Shown piece by piece: positions 33,061 to 41,401 of a DNA stretch of 64,000 nucleotides. The position numbers and the translations under genes are program-made. The stretch comes from a virus. The notes under the pieces were generated by a model. It saw only the letters and a list, made by a program, of their open reading frames with translations, was not told where the DNA came from and made no database searches. Position 1 is the first letter of the stretch, and the number at the start of each line of letters is the position of its first letter. The stretch spans positions 124,001 through 188,000 of the IMG/VR virus record IMGVR_UViG_3300023181_000025; one strand, 5' to 3'.

Positions 33061-33207
33061 ATGAAAAATATTTTTAAAATTATTGGAATTATTTTTATAT
33101 CTCCTTTTATGGTTATCCATTTTATCGCGTGGTATTCATTCAATTCATTTCTTGGGGGAACATTAAACTATAAAAAATGGGGGCACGCTCCATTAAATCT
33201 TCCTTAA
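33061..33207 (+). CDS. Single-pass membrane peptide
   Basis: A 48-residue hydrophobic peptide with one transmembrane helix at about residues 4-30 and a GGTLNYKKWGHAP tail. It fills the gap between its neighbours. This is the last AT-rich gene before the GC-rich block. Confidence 0.55.
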   Translation: MKNIFKIIGIIFISPFMVIHFIAWYSFNSFLGGTLNYKKWGHAPLNLP

Positions 33208-33209
33208 TT

Positions 33210-34370
33210 ATGAATAATCTAACGCAATACCCCGAGCCGCCGAACCCTGACGCCGTGATACTCGGGCCGGGAGGGAGCTTCAAAGTGCCGGAGAGCTTAG
33301 CAGGCTTTCAAGGATGGGCATTTTATGAAGACGGAAGAGGCTGGGATGGGCCATATTGGCAACACGGAGAGTGCCCCCGAGCCATCTACGCCGCACGCCG
33401 CGATTCGGACGTGGTGAGGCTGAATATTCCTGATCACCTCGACATTGACGGCGATCCTCCGGACCATCGGACGTATAGGCACGAGGAAGCAGAAGATTTA
33501 CCGCCGGAAAAAACATCGCCCGTAGCAAAGAGCGGCCTGCCGCCATACTTTCAGGAAGATGTCACGGTTGAGGAGCACGAGGCCGACTTGGGGGCGTTTT
33601 TAAATGCCATGGAGAAGCAGCACCCGAAAGACGTTTTTCGTGAGTGCGACAAGTGCGAGTCTTTAGGTGCTCAACTCGTCTGTGGAGACACCGGGCAGTG
33701 CTGCGCGGAGAACGGCGAACGGAAATTCCTGCATCTGGCTGCACAAGGATTGAAGCCGCTTACCGACGAGGAAGTTCAAAGGTGGGCTGACACGGCATTC
33801 ACCAAGTTTACCACCCCACCCCTTGCCGGTTCAGGGAAGGGGGAGGCGGGGACTCCGAGAGGAATGAGGGAGTGTCACCGCACGTTCATGGAAATGTTCC
33901 CATGGCTGGACAAACAATTCTCCAGCTACGACGAGTGGATAGTTTCCGACGACGACCACGCACGATCATTCCGCCAAGGATGGGCGGCCAACACCAGGGC
34001 TCTCGCCTCAGCGCGGGCGGAGATCGAGGACATTAGAACCTTCGCGCAGAAATTACAGGATGATGTTCGTTCACTTTGCGGAACGCCGGTCGGAGTCTCG
34101 ACCCGAGACGGCATTTCCTTGCTCAAGGCAGAGATCGAGAGGCTGAGGGGTGCGCCAGTCACAATCGACGGTAGGAACTTTAAGACGCCGCTTGAGGCCT
34201 CCCTGCATCTGCTTTGGCTGCTGCAACGCCTGAGCTATTACGAGCCGCACCGCGAAGGAATGCCCGCAGACGGCCCACGATTCCGCCAAGGGATCATTGA
34301 GTCCCGCAAACTCCTTTCCACCATTGGATACATGAAGGAAGCCACCAACGCGGGAGGCTCCGGTGAGTGA
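33210..34370 (+). CDS. GC-rich mosaic protein of foreign composition
   Basis: A 386-residue protein encoded by GC-rich DNA, unlike the AT-rich surroundings (38 of 60 bases G or C at 33241-33300 against 14 of 60 at 32341-32400). It reads as several loosely joined parts: a tryptophan-rich N-terminus (GFQGWAFYEDGRGWDG), an acidic middle, a Cys cluster (CDKCES, then QCC), a WADTAFTKF segment and a helical C-terminal coiled coil. I do not recognise a function. The pattern is typical of mosaic phage accessory proteins built by recombination. The start codon region itself is still AT-rich. Confidence 0.65.
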   Translation: MNNLTQYPEPPNPDAVILGPGGSFKVPESLAGFQGWAFYEDGRGWDGPYWQHGECPRAIYAARRDSDVVRLNIPDHLDIDGDPPDHRTYRHEEAEDLPPEKTSPVAKSGLPPYFQEDVTVEEHEADLGAFLNAMEKQHPKDVFRECDKCESLGAQLVCGDTGQCCAENGERKFLHLAAQGLKPLTDEEVQRWADTAFTKFTTPPLAGSGKGEAGTPRGMRECHRTFMEMFPWLDKQFSSYDEWIVSDDDHARSFRQGWAANTRALASARAEIEDIRTFAQKLQDDVRSLCGTPVGVSTRDGISLLKAEIERLRGAPVTIDGRNFKTPLEASLHLLWLLQRLSYYEPHREGMPADGPRFRQGIIESRKLLSTIGYMKEATNAGGSGE

Positions 34371-34785
34371 GCTTCTGCCATGCCCGTTTTGCGGAAACAG
34401 TGCTATAATTAGAAAATATGATGGTGAATGGTATATCCGCTGTTACGGAAATGGAAGTTGTCATGCTAATCCGTTTTACGCAGATCCAGACCGAGAAATA
34501 GTTTGTAAACGCTGGAACACCCGCGCCCCGTCAGCCGGTGAAGCAGAGGTTAGGGGAGAGCTAAAGCGAATCAAAGTCCACTTTGCCGAAGATATGGTTG
34601 ACAAACGAGAGGAAATGCGCGCATTACGTTCGATAGCTGATAAACTTGAAGAGGCGGGAACATTTCTTCGTCAAGATTTAGAATTAGAATTAATTGATAG
34701 AAGACAAATTAATACCTCTAAATGGTGCTCCCTAGTAAATTGGAACGAAGTTTTGGCCGAATACGCTGTGTTTAAAAACGAGTAA
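34363..34785 (+). CDS. Lar-like restriction-alleviation zinc protein
   Basis: A 140-residue protein whose first 55 residues match the Lar family: LLPCPFCGN at the start, a second cysteine pair (CYGNGSCHANPF) and RWNTRAP. Lar proteins of phages and prophages are linked to relief of type I restriction. The rest (60-140) is helical and specific to this protein. It starts at GTG, overlapping the GC-rich gene by 8 bases. Part of its own sequence (around 34510-34560) is also GC-rich, so the joint with the foreign block lies inside it. Confidence 0.7.
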   Translation: MSELLPCPFCGNSAIIRKYDGEWYIRCYGNGSCHANPFYADPDREIVCKRWNTRAPSAGEAEVRGELKRIKVHFAEDMVDKREEMRALRSIADKLEEAGTFLRQDLELELIDRRQINTSKWCSLVNWNEVLAEYAVFKNE

Positions 34786-34795
34786 CTACAAATAT

Positions 34796-35161
34796 ATGAA
34801 AACTAAAAAAGAAATACTTGAATACGTAATCAGTGAAATTTGCGCACAGGGGCGGGCAACAAATGGAAGTCATTGCTGTCTCGAAACGAATGACGGAAAG
34901 CGTTGCGCATTTAGTTTATGTATAACTGATGATAGTCGAAAGGCTTTAATTTTATCTAATTATAGCGGGGCCGTAAGCGGCCTAAGCGATTGGGAGATTG
35001 AACAATATCTTAAACCAGAGTTTCACGGTCACGAGAGGGAATTTTGGGAAAACCTTCAAGTTCTTCATGACGTAGCAACGAATTGGGAAAATTATAGCGG
35101 CCCAACACTATTATCCTCTGAAGGGGTAAAACAATATAAAAAAATTCTTAATAACGAATAA
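34796..35161 (+). CDS. Family A paralogue (FW-LQ-xHD)
   Basis: A 121-residue member of a six-copy family in this window. Shared landmarks are KEILEYVISE at the start, a cysteine block (CCLETNDGKRCAFSLC) and the FHGHEREFWENLQVLHD segment. The function is unknown, but the conserved cysteines suggest metal binding. This copy is the most divergent (CAFSLC instead of CAVGRC). Confidence 0.65.
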   Translation: MKTKKEILEYVISEICAQGRATNGSHCCLETNDGKRCAFSLCITDDSRKALILSNYSGAVSGLSDWEIEQYLKPEFHGHEREFWENLQVLHDVATNWENYSGPTLLSSEGVKQYKKILNNE

Positions 35162-35165
35162 AATT

Positions 35166-35642
35166 ATGAATAGATCTCTATTTTATAAGGCGTGGCACGA
35201 GGCCGATAGCCAGAAAAACATTAAATTTCAAAACATTTTAATCGACCGGCAAACTTTTAATGTAATTAATTTAATTTCAAGGCGGCCATCCAGAAGTTGG
35301 GCAGGTATTAAGAGGGAGGCAAAGAAATTTGGTTTTAAGCCGTCCACTTACGGGTATGCTTTAATTGGCAAAAATTTTGTAGTCAAAACCTCTGGCTTTT
35401 GCGGCAAAAAACCCAAAAAGGCTTGTCCCACTTATGAAATTAAAAATACCGGCTGGATATTACAACCTAAACTGGATTTACTTGCTGACGATTTTAAAGA
35501 GAGTCATTGGGAGGTATTGGTAAAAAATGGATGGGCAAAAAAAGAAGTTAATTATACATATAATATTCCCGGTTTTGGAGAGGACGCCCATGAGCAAAAT
35601 TGGGGAATTTTAAACGGAGAATTCGTTCAGCATGATTGGTAA
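35166..35642 (+). CDS. Hypothetical protein
   Basis: A 158-residue basic protein, unrecognised, with several aromatic residues and a KTSGFCGKKPKKACP segment. It starts 4 bases after the previous gene. Its end overlaps the small lipoprotein gene by 11 bases. Confidence 0.6.
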   Translation: MNRSLFYKAWHEADSQKNIKFQNILIDRQTFNVINLISRRPSRSWAGIKREAKKFGFKPSTYGYALIGKNFVVKTSGFCGKKPKKACPTYEIKNTGWILQPKLDLLADDFKESHWEVLVKNGWAKKEVNYTYNIPGFGEDAHEQNWGILNGEFVQHDW

Positions 35643-35778
35643 AATATTTATTTTGTTGTTGTTTGTTGGGTTGACAAATTGCGCGAATGGCTATAAACCT
35701 GTCCCCGAAAAATTAGAGCTTCAATTGCCTTTGGTTGGCGGACCAAAATTTACCATGGGGTTTGAAAAGATAAAATGA
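35632..35778 (+). CDS. Small lipoprotein
   Basis: A 48-residue protein with a lipoprotein signal: a short hydrophobic core IFILLLFVGL and the lipobox-like LTNC with Cys17. A short proline-rich mature part ends VGGPKFTMGFEKIK. It resembles the lipoprotein at 31787 in build only. It overlaps the next gene by ATGA. Confidence 0.55.
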   Translation: MIGKIFILLLFVGLTNCANGYKPVPEKLELQLPLVGGPKFTMGFEKIK

Positions 35779-36263
35779 AGATATTTAATACAATTTTATT
35801 TAGCCGCAAAAGAGTCGAATTGGGCGGCGATAGCCACATTATTCAATATACTATCTTTGAAAATAAGAAATTTGGTGGAATTTGGTTTTATAACTGGGGA
35901 AAAGTAGGGTCAAAATCGGAGACCGGAGGAACAAGATTTCACACTCATGCATTTAATTCGTTTTGTTTTACTCTCAAAGGGTCATATGATCAAGAAGTAA
36001 TTGATGAGAATGGAATAAAAAAAGAACGCGTGCGAAAATTGTTTAGGCCTAGGTTTCTACCCCGTAATTATACCCACAGGATTACCAATGCAGCGCCCGG
36101 CACTTGGACTTGTGTGATTTTCGGTAAGTGGTCTAAGTTTTGGTTTGAGTATTTCCAAGATACAAATACATGGGTTCAATTTAGTCACGGAAGAAAAGTT
36201 ATTGACAAAATTACTAATTCCACATATTCTCAAATTAAAGAATTAATAAAAAATGAGCAATGA
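35775..36263 (+). CDS. Cupin-fold protein
   Basis: A 162-residue protein with a cupin-like pattern: FHTHAFNSFCFTLKG (H56-x-H58) is the first metal-binding motif, and FLPRNYTHRITNAAPGTW is the second, with a His. A WVQFSHGRKV strand closes the barrel. It would bind a metal and a small substrate. The reaction (dioxygenase, isomerase or binding only) is not visible. It starts by ATGA overlap with the small lipoprotein. Confidence 0.65.
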   Translation: MKIFNTILFSRKRVELGGDSHIIQYTIFENKKFGGIWFYNWGKVGSKSETGGTRFHTHAFNSFCFTLKGSYDQEVIDENGIKKERVRKLFRPRFLPRNYTHRITNAAPGTWTCVIFGKWSKFWFEYFQDTNTWVQFSHGRKVIDKITNSTYSQIKELIKNEQ

Positions 36264-36504
36264 ACTATTAAATAAACAGATTGATCAGGGTGAGAAATGG
36301 AGCCTTGCCTGTCTAGAGGCGGGCGAATGGGAAATCGCTGACGTATATATTTCTAATTCTCCGGGAAAAACAATGGAATTGGCTCAAGAAAAACTTGGGG
36401 CTGCTTACGGCAGGTCTTGCAGTTGGCAGCAGATAAAAAACTTAGGTTATATTTTAGTTAGGTTTAATCAAACGGCGAAAATCACAGGAGTTTTAAATGA
36501 ATAA
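36253..36504 (+). CDS. Hypothetical protein
   Basis: An 83-residue alpha/beta protein (KWSLACLEAGEWEIADVY, then AAYGRSCSWQQI). Unrecognised. It overlaps the cupin gene by 11 bases. Confidence 0.6.
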   Translation: MSNELLNKQIDQGEKWSLACLEAGEWEIADVYISNSPGKTMELAQEKLGAAYGRSCSWQQIKNLGYILVRFNQTAKITGVLNE

Positions 36505-36516
36505 AATATTGTTTAT

Positions 36517-36837
36517 ATGATTGAAAGAAAGCAAATATCTTACCAAGAATTAAAGAAGCTCTACCGCGAAAGGCGCGGATTTATGTTGGCTTTCCCTGTT
36601 CCCTCTAGTGGCAAAGGAGTTGAAGAGGTTTCCCAAAAAATGATTGACACTGGAGTGTGTTCCGTGCATGCTGAATTCGTAACAAATTACAGGACTAAAA
36701 GTGGCGGGGAAATGTGGTTTTTTGTTTACCCACCCGATTCAGATTTCAACAGCGCAAAATTTTACGAAGATTCTCGCGCCGCACAATTCCACAACATACA
36801 ATCAGATACTTTGCTAGGATACTTTAATGAGCATTAA
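36517..36837 (+). CDS. Hypothetical protein
   Basis: A 106-residue protein with no recognised family; the most distinctive phrase is GGEMWFFVYPPDSDF. It starts after TTTATATG and overlaps the HD-domain gene by 11 bases. Confidence 0.6.
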   Translation: MIERKQISYQELKKLYRERRGFMLAFPVPSSGKGVEEVSQKMIDTGVCSVHAEFVTNYRTKSGGEMWFFVYPPDSDFNSAKFYEDSRAAQFHNIQSDTLLGYFNEH

Positions 36838-37387
36838 TTATATAAATGAGGAAAAACTAGAGCGGGCAAAACAATTTGCCATTGACGCCCATGAGAGCAT
36901 TGGGCAAATGAGGAAATATGGCGAGGAAAAGTATTACTTTCATCCTTTACGCGTAGCTGAAACGATTAAGGCGGTAGGAGGAACGGAAAATATGATCATT
37001 GCAGCAAAATTCCACGACATTCTGGAAGACGTGCTTCCATTAAACTCAAGTTACGGACCAGACAAAATTCTTAGATTATTTGGGCCAAAAGTTCTTAGTC
37101 TGGTTTTTGAACTAACGGACGTATTCACCAAAGAGGCCCACCCACAACATAATAGGAAGTTCCGAAAGGTGTTTGAAGCGGCAAGACTAGCTTCTATTAG
37201 CGATGAAGCAAAAATTATTAAAATGGCGGACATTGCTGATAACAGCCGAAATCTTGACACGTTCCCCGGATTTAATAGGGTTTGGATTGAAGAAAAAGCA
37301 AGACTGATTCCCCTTTTGCTACCAAGCGAAGGGCGTTGGCTGGAAGCTTACACAACTCTTTTGGGAAAATGCGGGAAAATTAAATAA
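36827..37387 (+). CDS. HD-domain hydrolase (SpoT/MESH1-like)
   Basis: A 186-residue HD-superfamily phosphohydrolase. The order is KYYFHPLRVAETI (H39), then the HD pair at 63-64 in KFHDILEDV and the late KMADIADN at 132-139. The HPLRVA and KFHDILED phrases and the D-N pair fit SpoT/MESH1-type (p)ppGpp hydrolases best. It could lower alarmone levels or hydrolyse another nucleotide in the infected cell. There is no synthetase domain. The whole metal set is present. Confidence 0.75.
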   Translation: MSINYINEEKLERAKQFAIDAHESIGQMRKYGEEKYYFHPLRVAETIKAVGGTENMIIAAKFHDILEDVLPLNSSYGPDKILRLFGPKVLSLVFELTDVFTKEAHPQHNRKFRKVFEAARLASISDEAKIIKMADIADNSRNLDTFPGFNRVWIEEKARLIPLLLPSEGRWLEAYTTLLGKCGKIK

Positions 37388-37403
37388 AAATATTATAATT
37401 ATT

Positions 37404-37931
37404 ATGTCAAAAAAGAAAAATTACACCATTAAAGAACAGTTCGAATACGCCAATTCTTTTGTTGGGAAAACTGTTTCGATCGAAGAAAGGGTTACAATTT
37501 CCAATGTTGGGTGCATTGGGGATATAAGCGAATATCATGAAGACGACGACGGGGAAGAGGATTATCTTATTCGAGCGCAAACCATTATTGATGAACAGGG
37601 GTTTATTTTTTGTTATCAATATGACGATAACGAACATATTATATTTATTCACCCTTCGGTTTTTCTGCTAGAAGAAGCCCCTCCAATTGTAAATATTAAC
37701 GGTTTCCAAGCGCAAGAATTTGAAGATTATATTGAATTTGGATGTGCTAAATTTAATAAAGAAATTCTTAGGGCAGCGAAAGTTTTCCTTGAAAAGGTGG
37801 CCGAAGTAGAGTATAACGCAAAAACAAACAACAGACTAATCGAAAGTGTTCAACTAGGGAGTGGCAAATTTTATTTGGATGACCTAAAAAATCTTCTATG
37901 GAAAGATGAAAAGAAGGAAGAAAACACCTAA
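37404..37931 (+). CDS. Family F paralogue (EQxxYAxSxVG ... xGC)
   Basis: A 175-residue protein related to the genes at 46097 and 58115. It shares TIKEQFEYANSFVGKTVS at the start (compare EEQIELAKSYVGKRVT at 46097) and a C-terminal strand-helix with EDYIEFGCAKF. It is strand-rich in the middle. Function is unknown. Confidence 0.6.
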   Translation: MSKKKNYTIKEQFEYANSFVGKTVSIEERVTISNVGCIGDISEYHEDDDGEEDYLIRAQTIIDEQGFIFCYQYDDNEHIIFIHPSVFLLEEAPPIVNINGFQAQEFEDYIEFGCAKFNKEILRAAKVFLEKVAEVEYNAKTNNRLIESVQLGSGKFYLDDLKNLLWKDEKKEENT

Positions 37932-38023
37932 TTCTATTGACGCGGGTTCGTATGCTCAACGCAAACGAGCGCGGCAAAAGCCTGTTCGCCCAAGCGAACG
38001 CCACAAGGACAAAAAAAACGATT

Positions 38024-38293
38024 ATGACAGAAAAAAAGAACAAAAATCCGACGAACAAGGTTTATAAGATTAAATCTATAGAGGACATTTTCAACCTCCC
38101 GACCAAAGAAAACATTTTGGATTGTTTGGAGGATTTAAAAGAATGTCTGATTAAAGGCCGCGAAATAGAAGAGAAAATTAAATTTTTGGGTTTTACTATT
38201 CCGTATTTTAAGATAAGAGAGGTTAATTGGAAAGACGACGGGCTCAGAGAGGTAAAAATTAATCTAAGCAATGTTTTCATCAGCAATGAATAA
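38024..38293 (+). CDS. Hypothetical protein
   Basis: An 89-residue protein (KSIEDIFNLPTKENIL, then EIEEKIKFLGF). The start is set at the ATG at 38024. An in-frame ATG at 37952 would add a GC-rich basic stretch that contains a perfect GTTCGC-CCAA-GCGAAC hairpin, so it is more likely leader. No family is recognised. Confidence 0.5.
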   Translation: MTEKKNKNPTNKVYKIKSIEDIFNLPTKENILDCLEDLKECLIKGREIEEKIKFLGFTIPYFKIREVNWKDDGLREVKINLSNVFISNE

Positions 38294-38468
38294 AATCCTA
38301 ACCGCTCACCTTCAAGAATTATTTGATACATATAAATTTTCGCGAATTCAATTGCTTGACATTCAAGAAAAGATGATTATGTTTGCAATTGAAGCTACCG
38401 AAAACGAAGACGTTCGTTTGTTTCTTGAGGATTACAAATTTATTATAGAGAAAAATGATCAAGCTTAA
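38286..38468 (+). CDS. Hypothetical helical protein
   Basis: A 60-residue helical protein (LQELFDTYKFSRIQLLD). The start is at the ATG at 38286, overlapping the previous stop. An alternative ATG lies 15 bases upstream. It overlaps the next gene by 14 bases. Unrecognised. Confidence 0.5.
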   Translation: MNKILTAHLQELFDTYKFSRIQLLDIQEKMIMFAIEATENEDVRLFLEDYKFIIEKNDQA

Positions 38469-38886
38469 AACACCACAAGACATTCCAGAGAGTTGGGAAA
38501 GGTTTTCAGCAAAAAAGAATACATTTATTAAAATTCGAAAGGCCAAAGGCGGGGAGGTTTTTAACGTTAGCTGGGGGGACGGAACGCTGGTAGCAGACCC
38601 TGATTTGGATTGGATTTTAATTAACCCTGACGGGCAAGAATATCCTTGTAAAAAACACATCTTTGAAAAGACATACGAAAAAGTAGCGGAATCAGATTTT
38701 TACATTAAGAATAAATCTTCTGTTTTGGTTAAAATTCCAGAATTTGAAAAGGTTTCTATTGAAACCTTGGAAGGAAGCCTTGAATGCGTAGAGTATCCAA
38801 ACTATATTGCTATTGGAGAAACCCAAGAGCTTTACGCCAATGCCCAATCGTTTGTGAATAAAAACCTAACACTGACAAAAATTTAA
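38455..38886 (+). CDS. Conserved phage protein (PDGQEYPCK)
   Basis: A 143-residue protein. Residues 45-80 (DPDLDWILINPDGQEYPCK, then HIFEKTYEKV) match a common phage module in which a tryptophan strand is followed by EYPxKxxIFExTYE. The rest is strand-rich. Function is unknown. Confidence 0.65.
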   Translation: MIKLKTPQDIPESWERFSAKKNTFIKIRKAKGGEVFNVSWGDGTLVADPDLDWILINPDGQEYPCKKHIFEKTYEKVAESDFYIKNKSSVLVKIPEFEKVSIETLEGSLECVEYPNYIAIGETQELYANAQSFVNKNLTLTKI

Positions 38887-38887
38887 T

Positions 38888-39130
38888 ATGACGAAAAAAT
38901 TTAAAGAATCTTATGAATCTCTTCTAAAAATTGTAGTTGATGGACCACAAACAGAAATGGCTCTTAAAAATGCCGCCGCAAACATTGTGGCAATCATGAA
39001 CAATGATGGGGGAACGCAAATTGGAAAAGCAATTAGATCTATCAGAAACGATATTATTAGTTCTACTCAGACTGAGCTCTTGCTTTATGAAGCGGCGGCG
39101 CATTTGATTGAAAAAGAAATTAAAAAATGA
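38888..39130 (+). CDS. Hypothetical helical protein
   Basis: An 80-residue protein with alanine-rich helices (MALKNAAANIVAIM, then LLLYEAAAHLIEKEI). Unrecognised. It overlaps the RNase H start by ATGA. Confidence 0.55.
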   Translation: MTKKFKESYESLLKIVVDGPQTEMALKNAAANIVAIMNNDGGTQIGKAIRSIRNDIISSTQTELLLYEAAAHLIEKEIKK

Positions 39131-39567
39131 ATCTAATTGAAATCTATACAGATGGAAGCAGCGATCTGCCCCGAGGAGTTTGTTCTTGGGGCATTGTTGT
39201 AAAAAATGGCAATTACCAAAATAGTGGAGCATTAAAGGGGACAAATAATGTTGGCGAGTTGACGGCCATTCAAGAAGCAATTAAATATTGTCTTCGGGAA
39301 AATTACAAAGGAAAAGTAATTCATATTTGCGCAGATTCGCAGTATGCAATAAATAGCACGGACGTTTGGTGCCACAAATGGCGAGCCAATGGTTGGTCAA
39401 AACCCGGCGGGATTAAAAATTTAGAAATCATTAAAGAAAATGTCCGGGCTTTGGAAGAGCTAAGAGCGGCGGGAAATATTGTTGAATTTAAATGGATTAA
39501 AGGCCACGCAGAGGACGAGTGGAATTGTCTTTGCGACCGAATCTGTAGCATCAAAAACTTTTATTGA
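39127..39567 (+). CDS. rnhA: Ribonuclease HI
   Basis: A 146-residue RNase HI with all catalytic points: D9 (YTDGS), E44 (NVGELTA), D70 (CADSQYA), H127 (IKGHAED) and D137 (LCDRI). It degrades the RNA strand of RNA-DNA hybrids, such as replication primers and R-loops. The length is close to the family standard. It starts by ATGA overlap and is followed by a promoter for the next gene. Confidence 0.93.
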   Translation: MNLIEIYTDGSSDLPRGVCSWGIVVKNGNYQNSGALKGTNNVGELTAIQEAIKYCLRENYKGKVIHICADSQYAINSTDVWCHKWRANGWSKPGGIKNLEIIKENVRALEELRAAGNIVEFKWIKGHAEDEWNCLCDRICSIKNFY

Positions 39568-39587
39568 GGCTTTGATAAAGAAAGCTA

Positions 39588-39616
39588 TTGACAAAAACCG
39601 CGAACAATGATTAATT
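39588..39616 (+). promoter_or_regulatory. Sigma70-like promoter
   Basis: TTGACA at 39588-39593, 17 nt spacer, TTAATT at 39611-39616, 6 bases before the ATG at 39623. Confidence 0.6.
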
Positions 39617-39622
39617 ACCTCC

Positions 39623-39898
39623 ATGACAGAGCAAAAAACTAAAGACGCTAGGGGCCGCAAGGTTGGTTCAACCGACACAGTAAACGTGCCCATTTCATTT
39701 TTGATTCAAAATAATTTTAAACTAATTCCTGTCCGCCGCAAGTGGGTGGAGCAGATTTGCGCCGCACTTAATATCGAAATTCCAGACATGGAAGAAAAGG
39801 TTAAGATTACCGTTCCTGCCCCGGAAGTGTTGGAAACCGGAGAAAGCCCAGACGATCCAAAGGTGGCCGTCGCATTTATTTGTGAAGAATTGGATTGA
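39623..39898 (+). CDS. Small basic/acidic protein
   Basis: A 91-residue protein with a basic N-terminus (ARGRKVGSTDTVNVPISFL) and an acidic tail. The middle (RRKWVEQICAALNIEIP) looks like a short helix pair and could bind DNA, but no family is recognised. It has its own promoter, and its stop codon lies inside the next promoter. Confidence 0.6.
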   Translation: MTEQKTKDARGRKVGSTDTVNVPISFLIQNNFKLIPVRRKWVEQICAALNIEIPDMEEKVKITVPAPEVLETGESPDDPKVAVAFICEELD

Positions 39899-39922
39899 CC
39901 TTTAGCTAAAAACCATTATTAT
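39895..39922 (+). promoter_or_regulatory. Sigma70-like promoter overlapping a stop codon
   Basis: TTGACC at 39895-39900 contains the TGA stop of the previous gene; 16 nt spacer, TATTAT at 39917-39922, 7 bases before the ATG at 39930. Confidence 0.6.
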
Positions 39923-39929
39923 CACTCAC

Positions 39930-40922
39930 ATGACGACACACACAGACGATTATTTTGAAGGGGTTGTAGGCCAAACGCACGTAAAGAAAGCATTGTCTTT
40001 CTATCTTGATAAGCATCGCCACAATGGATCGGTAATGCCAAACATTTTGCTTACTGGTTTCCGTGGAGACGGTAAGAGTCACCTTGCACGTAAGATTGCT
40101 CGGAACTTTCCAGACCTTTCCCAGCCTGAGAAAAAGCATAAGGCATTTTATTCTTTTAATGGAGCGTCCATTAAGAATATTTCAGTTTTTCTTGAGGGGA
40201 TTTGGACCAAGCTTCAGTCAGAAAATGATTATCTAACGATTTTCATTGATGAGGCCCACGGCCTTCCGAAATCGGTCCAAACAGCCATGCTTTCCATTAT
40301 GGAAAAAACCCGTAATCATATGACCAAATATGTTCATAACGATATGGAATATAATTTCGATTTCCGGAAAGTTAATTTTATTCTTGCGACTACGGAAGAC
40401 GACGGAATTTTCCATGCTCTTAAAGATCGCCTTACCACCTTTGGGCTTCAGCCATACACTCGAAAAGAGCTTGGCGAAATTGTCCAAATGGTTGTAGATG
40501 ATAGGTGTGAAATTAGCGATTCAATGCTAACTAAAATTTCTCATTACATCCGCCGCAATGCTCGCGCGGCAAATGAAATGGCGAACCATATTCTTTCATT
40601 CGGTTGTCCGGTTTTTGAAGATGAGCATTTTGAAGCCCTTAAAGAAAACCTCCACCTTTTGGATTACGGGATTAATGAAGATGAGCTTCGGGTTCTTGAA
40701 GCTTTGAGTGAAGGGGAGTTGAGTCTTGGTCAACTCGCTTGTCGTGTGGGAAGGCCCAGCAGAGCGATGCAACACGAACTAGAGCCATACCTTATTTCCC
40801 TTAAGCTTATGGAAATTGATGGGAAGCGCCGTATTACTCAAAAAGGAAAGGATTTTCTCGCAAAAGTGAATGGGACTTTTGAAGAAAAGGTAAAGACTAA
40901 AGACAGCGGCGAGCAACTTTAA
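39930..40922 (+). CDS. RuvB-like AAA+ ATPase
   Basis: A 330-residue AAA+ ATPase. The layout is FEGVVGQTHVKKALSF (box like RuvB), Walker A GFRGDGKS at 43-50, Walker B FIDEAH at 105-110, sensor 1 ILATTEDD, an LKDRL arginine finger, and a C-terminal winged helix (ALSEGELSLGQLA, then LMEIDGKRRITQKGK). It looks like a RuvB Holliday-junction motor rather than a clamp loader. No RuvA or RuvC partner is seen in this window. It would act in phage recombination or replication restart. It has its own promoter. Confidence 0.88.
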   Translation: MTTHTDDYFEGVVGQTHVKKALSFYLDKHRHNGSVMPNILLTGFRGDGKSHLARKIARNFPDLSQPEKKHKAFYSFNGASIKNISVFLEGIWTKLQSENDYLTIFIDEAHGLPKSVQTAMLSIMEKTRNHMTKYVHNDMEYNFDFRKVNFILATTEDDGIFHALKDRLTTFGLQPYTRKELGEIVQMVVDDRCEISDSMLTKISHYIRRNARAANEMANHILSFGCPVFEDEHFEALKENLHLLDYGINEDELRVLEALSEGELSLGQLACRVGRPSRAMQHELEPYLISLKLMEIDGKRRITQKGKDFLAKVNGTFEEKVKTKDSGEQL

Positions 40923-40945
40923 TTTTTCTTCGTCATTATTTTCTA

Positions 40946-40973
40946 TTGACAAACTCAAAATTTTAGCTATTCT
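40946..40973 (+). promoter_or_regulatory. Sigma70-like promoter
   Basis: TTGACA at 40946-40951, 16 nt spacer, TATTCT at 40968-40973, 28 bases before the ATG at 41002. Confidence 0.6.
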
Positions 40974-41001
40974 CTAAACACAATACGAAAGACAAAACAA
41001 C

Positions 41002-41376
41002 ATGAACACAACTGATACAATTAACAAAATTAAGAAGGCCGGGCATCGAGTTAATATTTCTCACCTGCGCCGACTCAAGAACAATAAGCATCGAAGCGCC
41101 CTCGTCCGCGTTCGCGATGTTAAACCGGACAAGGACGGGAATAAGCCCATGATTAGTCCAACTGGCGGCGCAACCCATATGCGAATCGAATTCAATGATG
41201 GAACCATTCGCGAAGCAAAGTTCGGCGTGTGGCACGAAGACTCTTACGAAAAAGAAACGGGTCGCTATAAGTGTCTTGCGCATCTTGCGGAAACCGTGCC
41301 CGACAAGTTCGCGGACCTTTTTGAAGACATTAAGGAATCTTCATTGGAAAATGAAAGCTGGGTGATTAAGCTCTAA
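41002..41376 (+). CDS. Basic hypothetical protein
   Basis: A 124-residue protein with a basic N-terminus (KAGHRVNISHLRRLKNNKHRS), a glycine turn (TGGATHMRIEF) and an acidic end. It may bind nucleic acid. No family is recognised. Base composition is somewhat richer in G and C than the neighbours, as in the next two genes. Confidence 0.6.
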   Translation: MNTTDTINKIKKAGHRVNISHLRRLKNNKHRSALVRVRDVKPDKDGNKPMISPTGGATHMRIEFNDGTIREAKFGVWHEDSYEKETGRYKCLAHLAETVPDKFADLFEDIKESSLENESWVIKL

Positions 41377-41401
41377 AAAACAAACAAACAATAACAATAA
41401 T

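Noticed and set aside
33280-34289. Several minus-strand frames in the GC-rich block
   Set aside because: GC-rich DNA keeps antisense frames open. None has a motif or good start context, and the + strand frame is continuous.
37937-38023. TTGACG at 37937 as a promoter and the GC-rich leader as coding
   Set aside because: No -10-like hexamer lies at 16-18 nt, and the leader contains a perfect hairpin; left unassigned.
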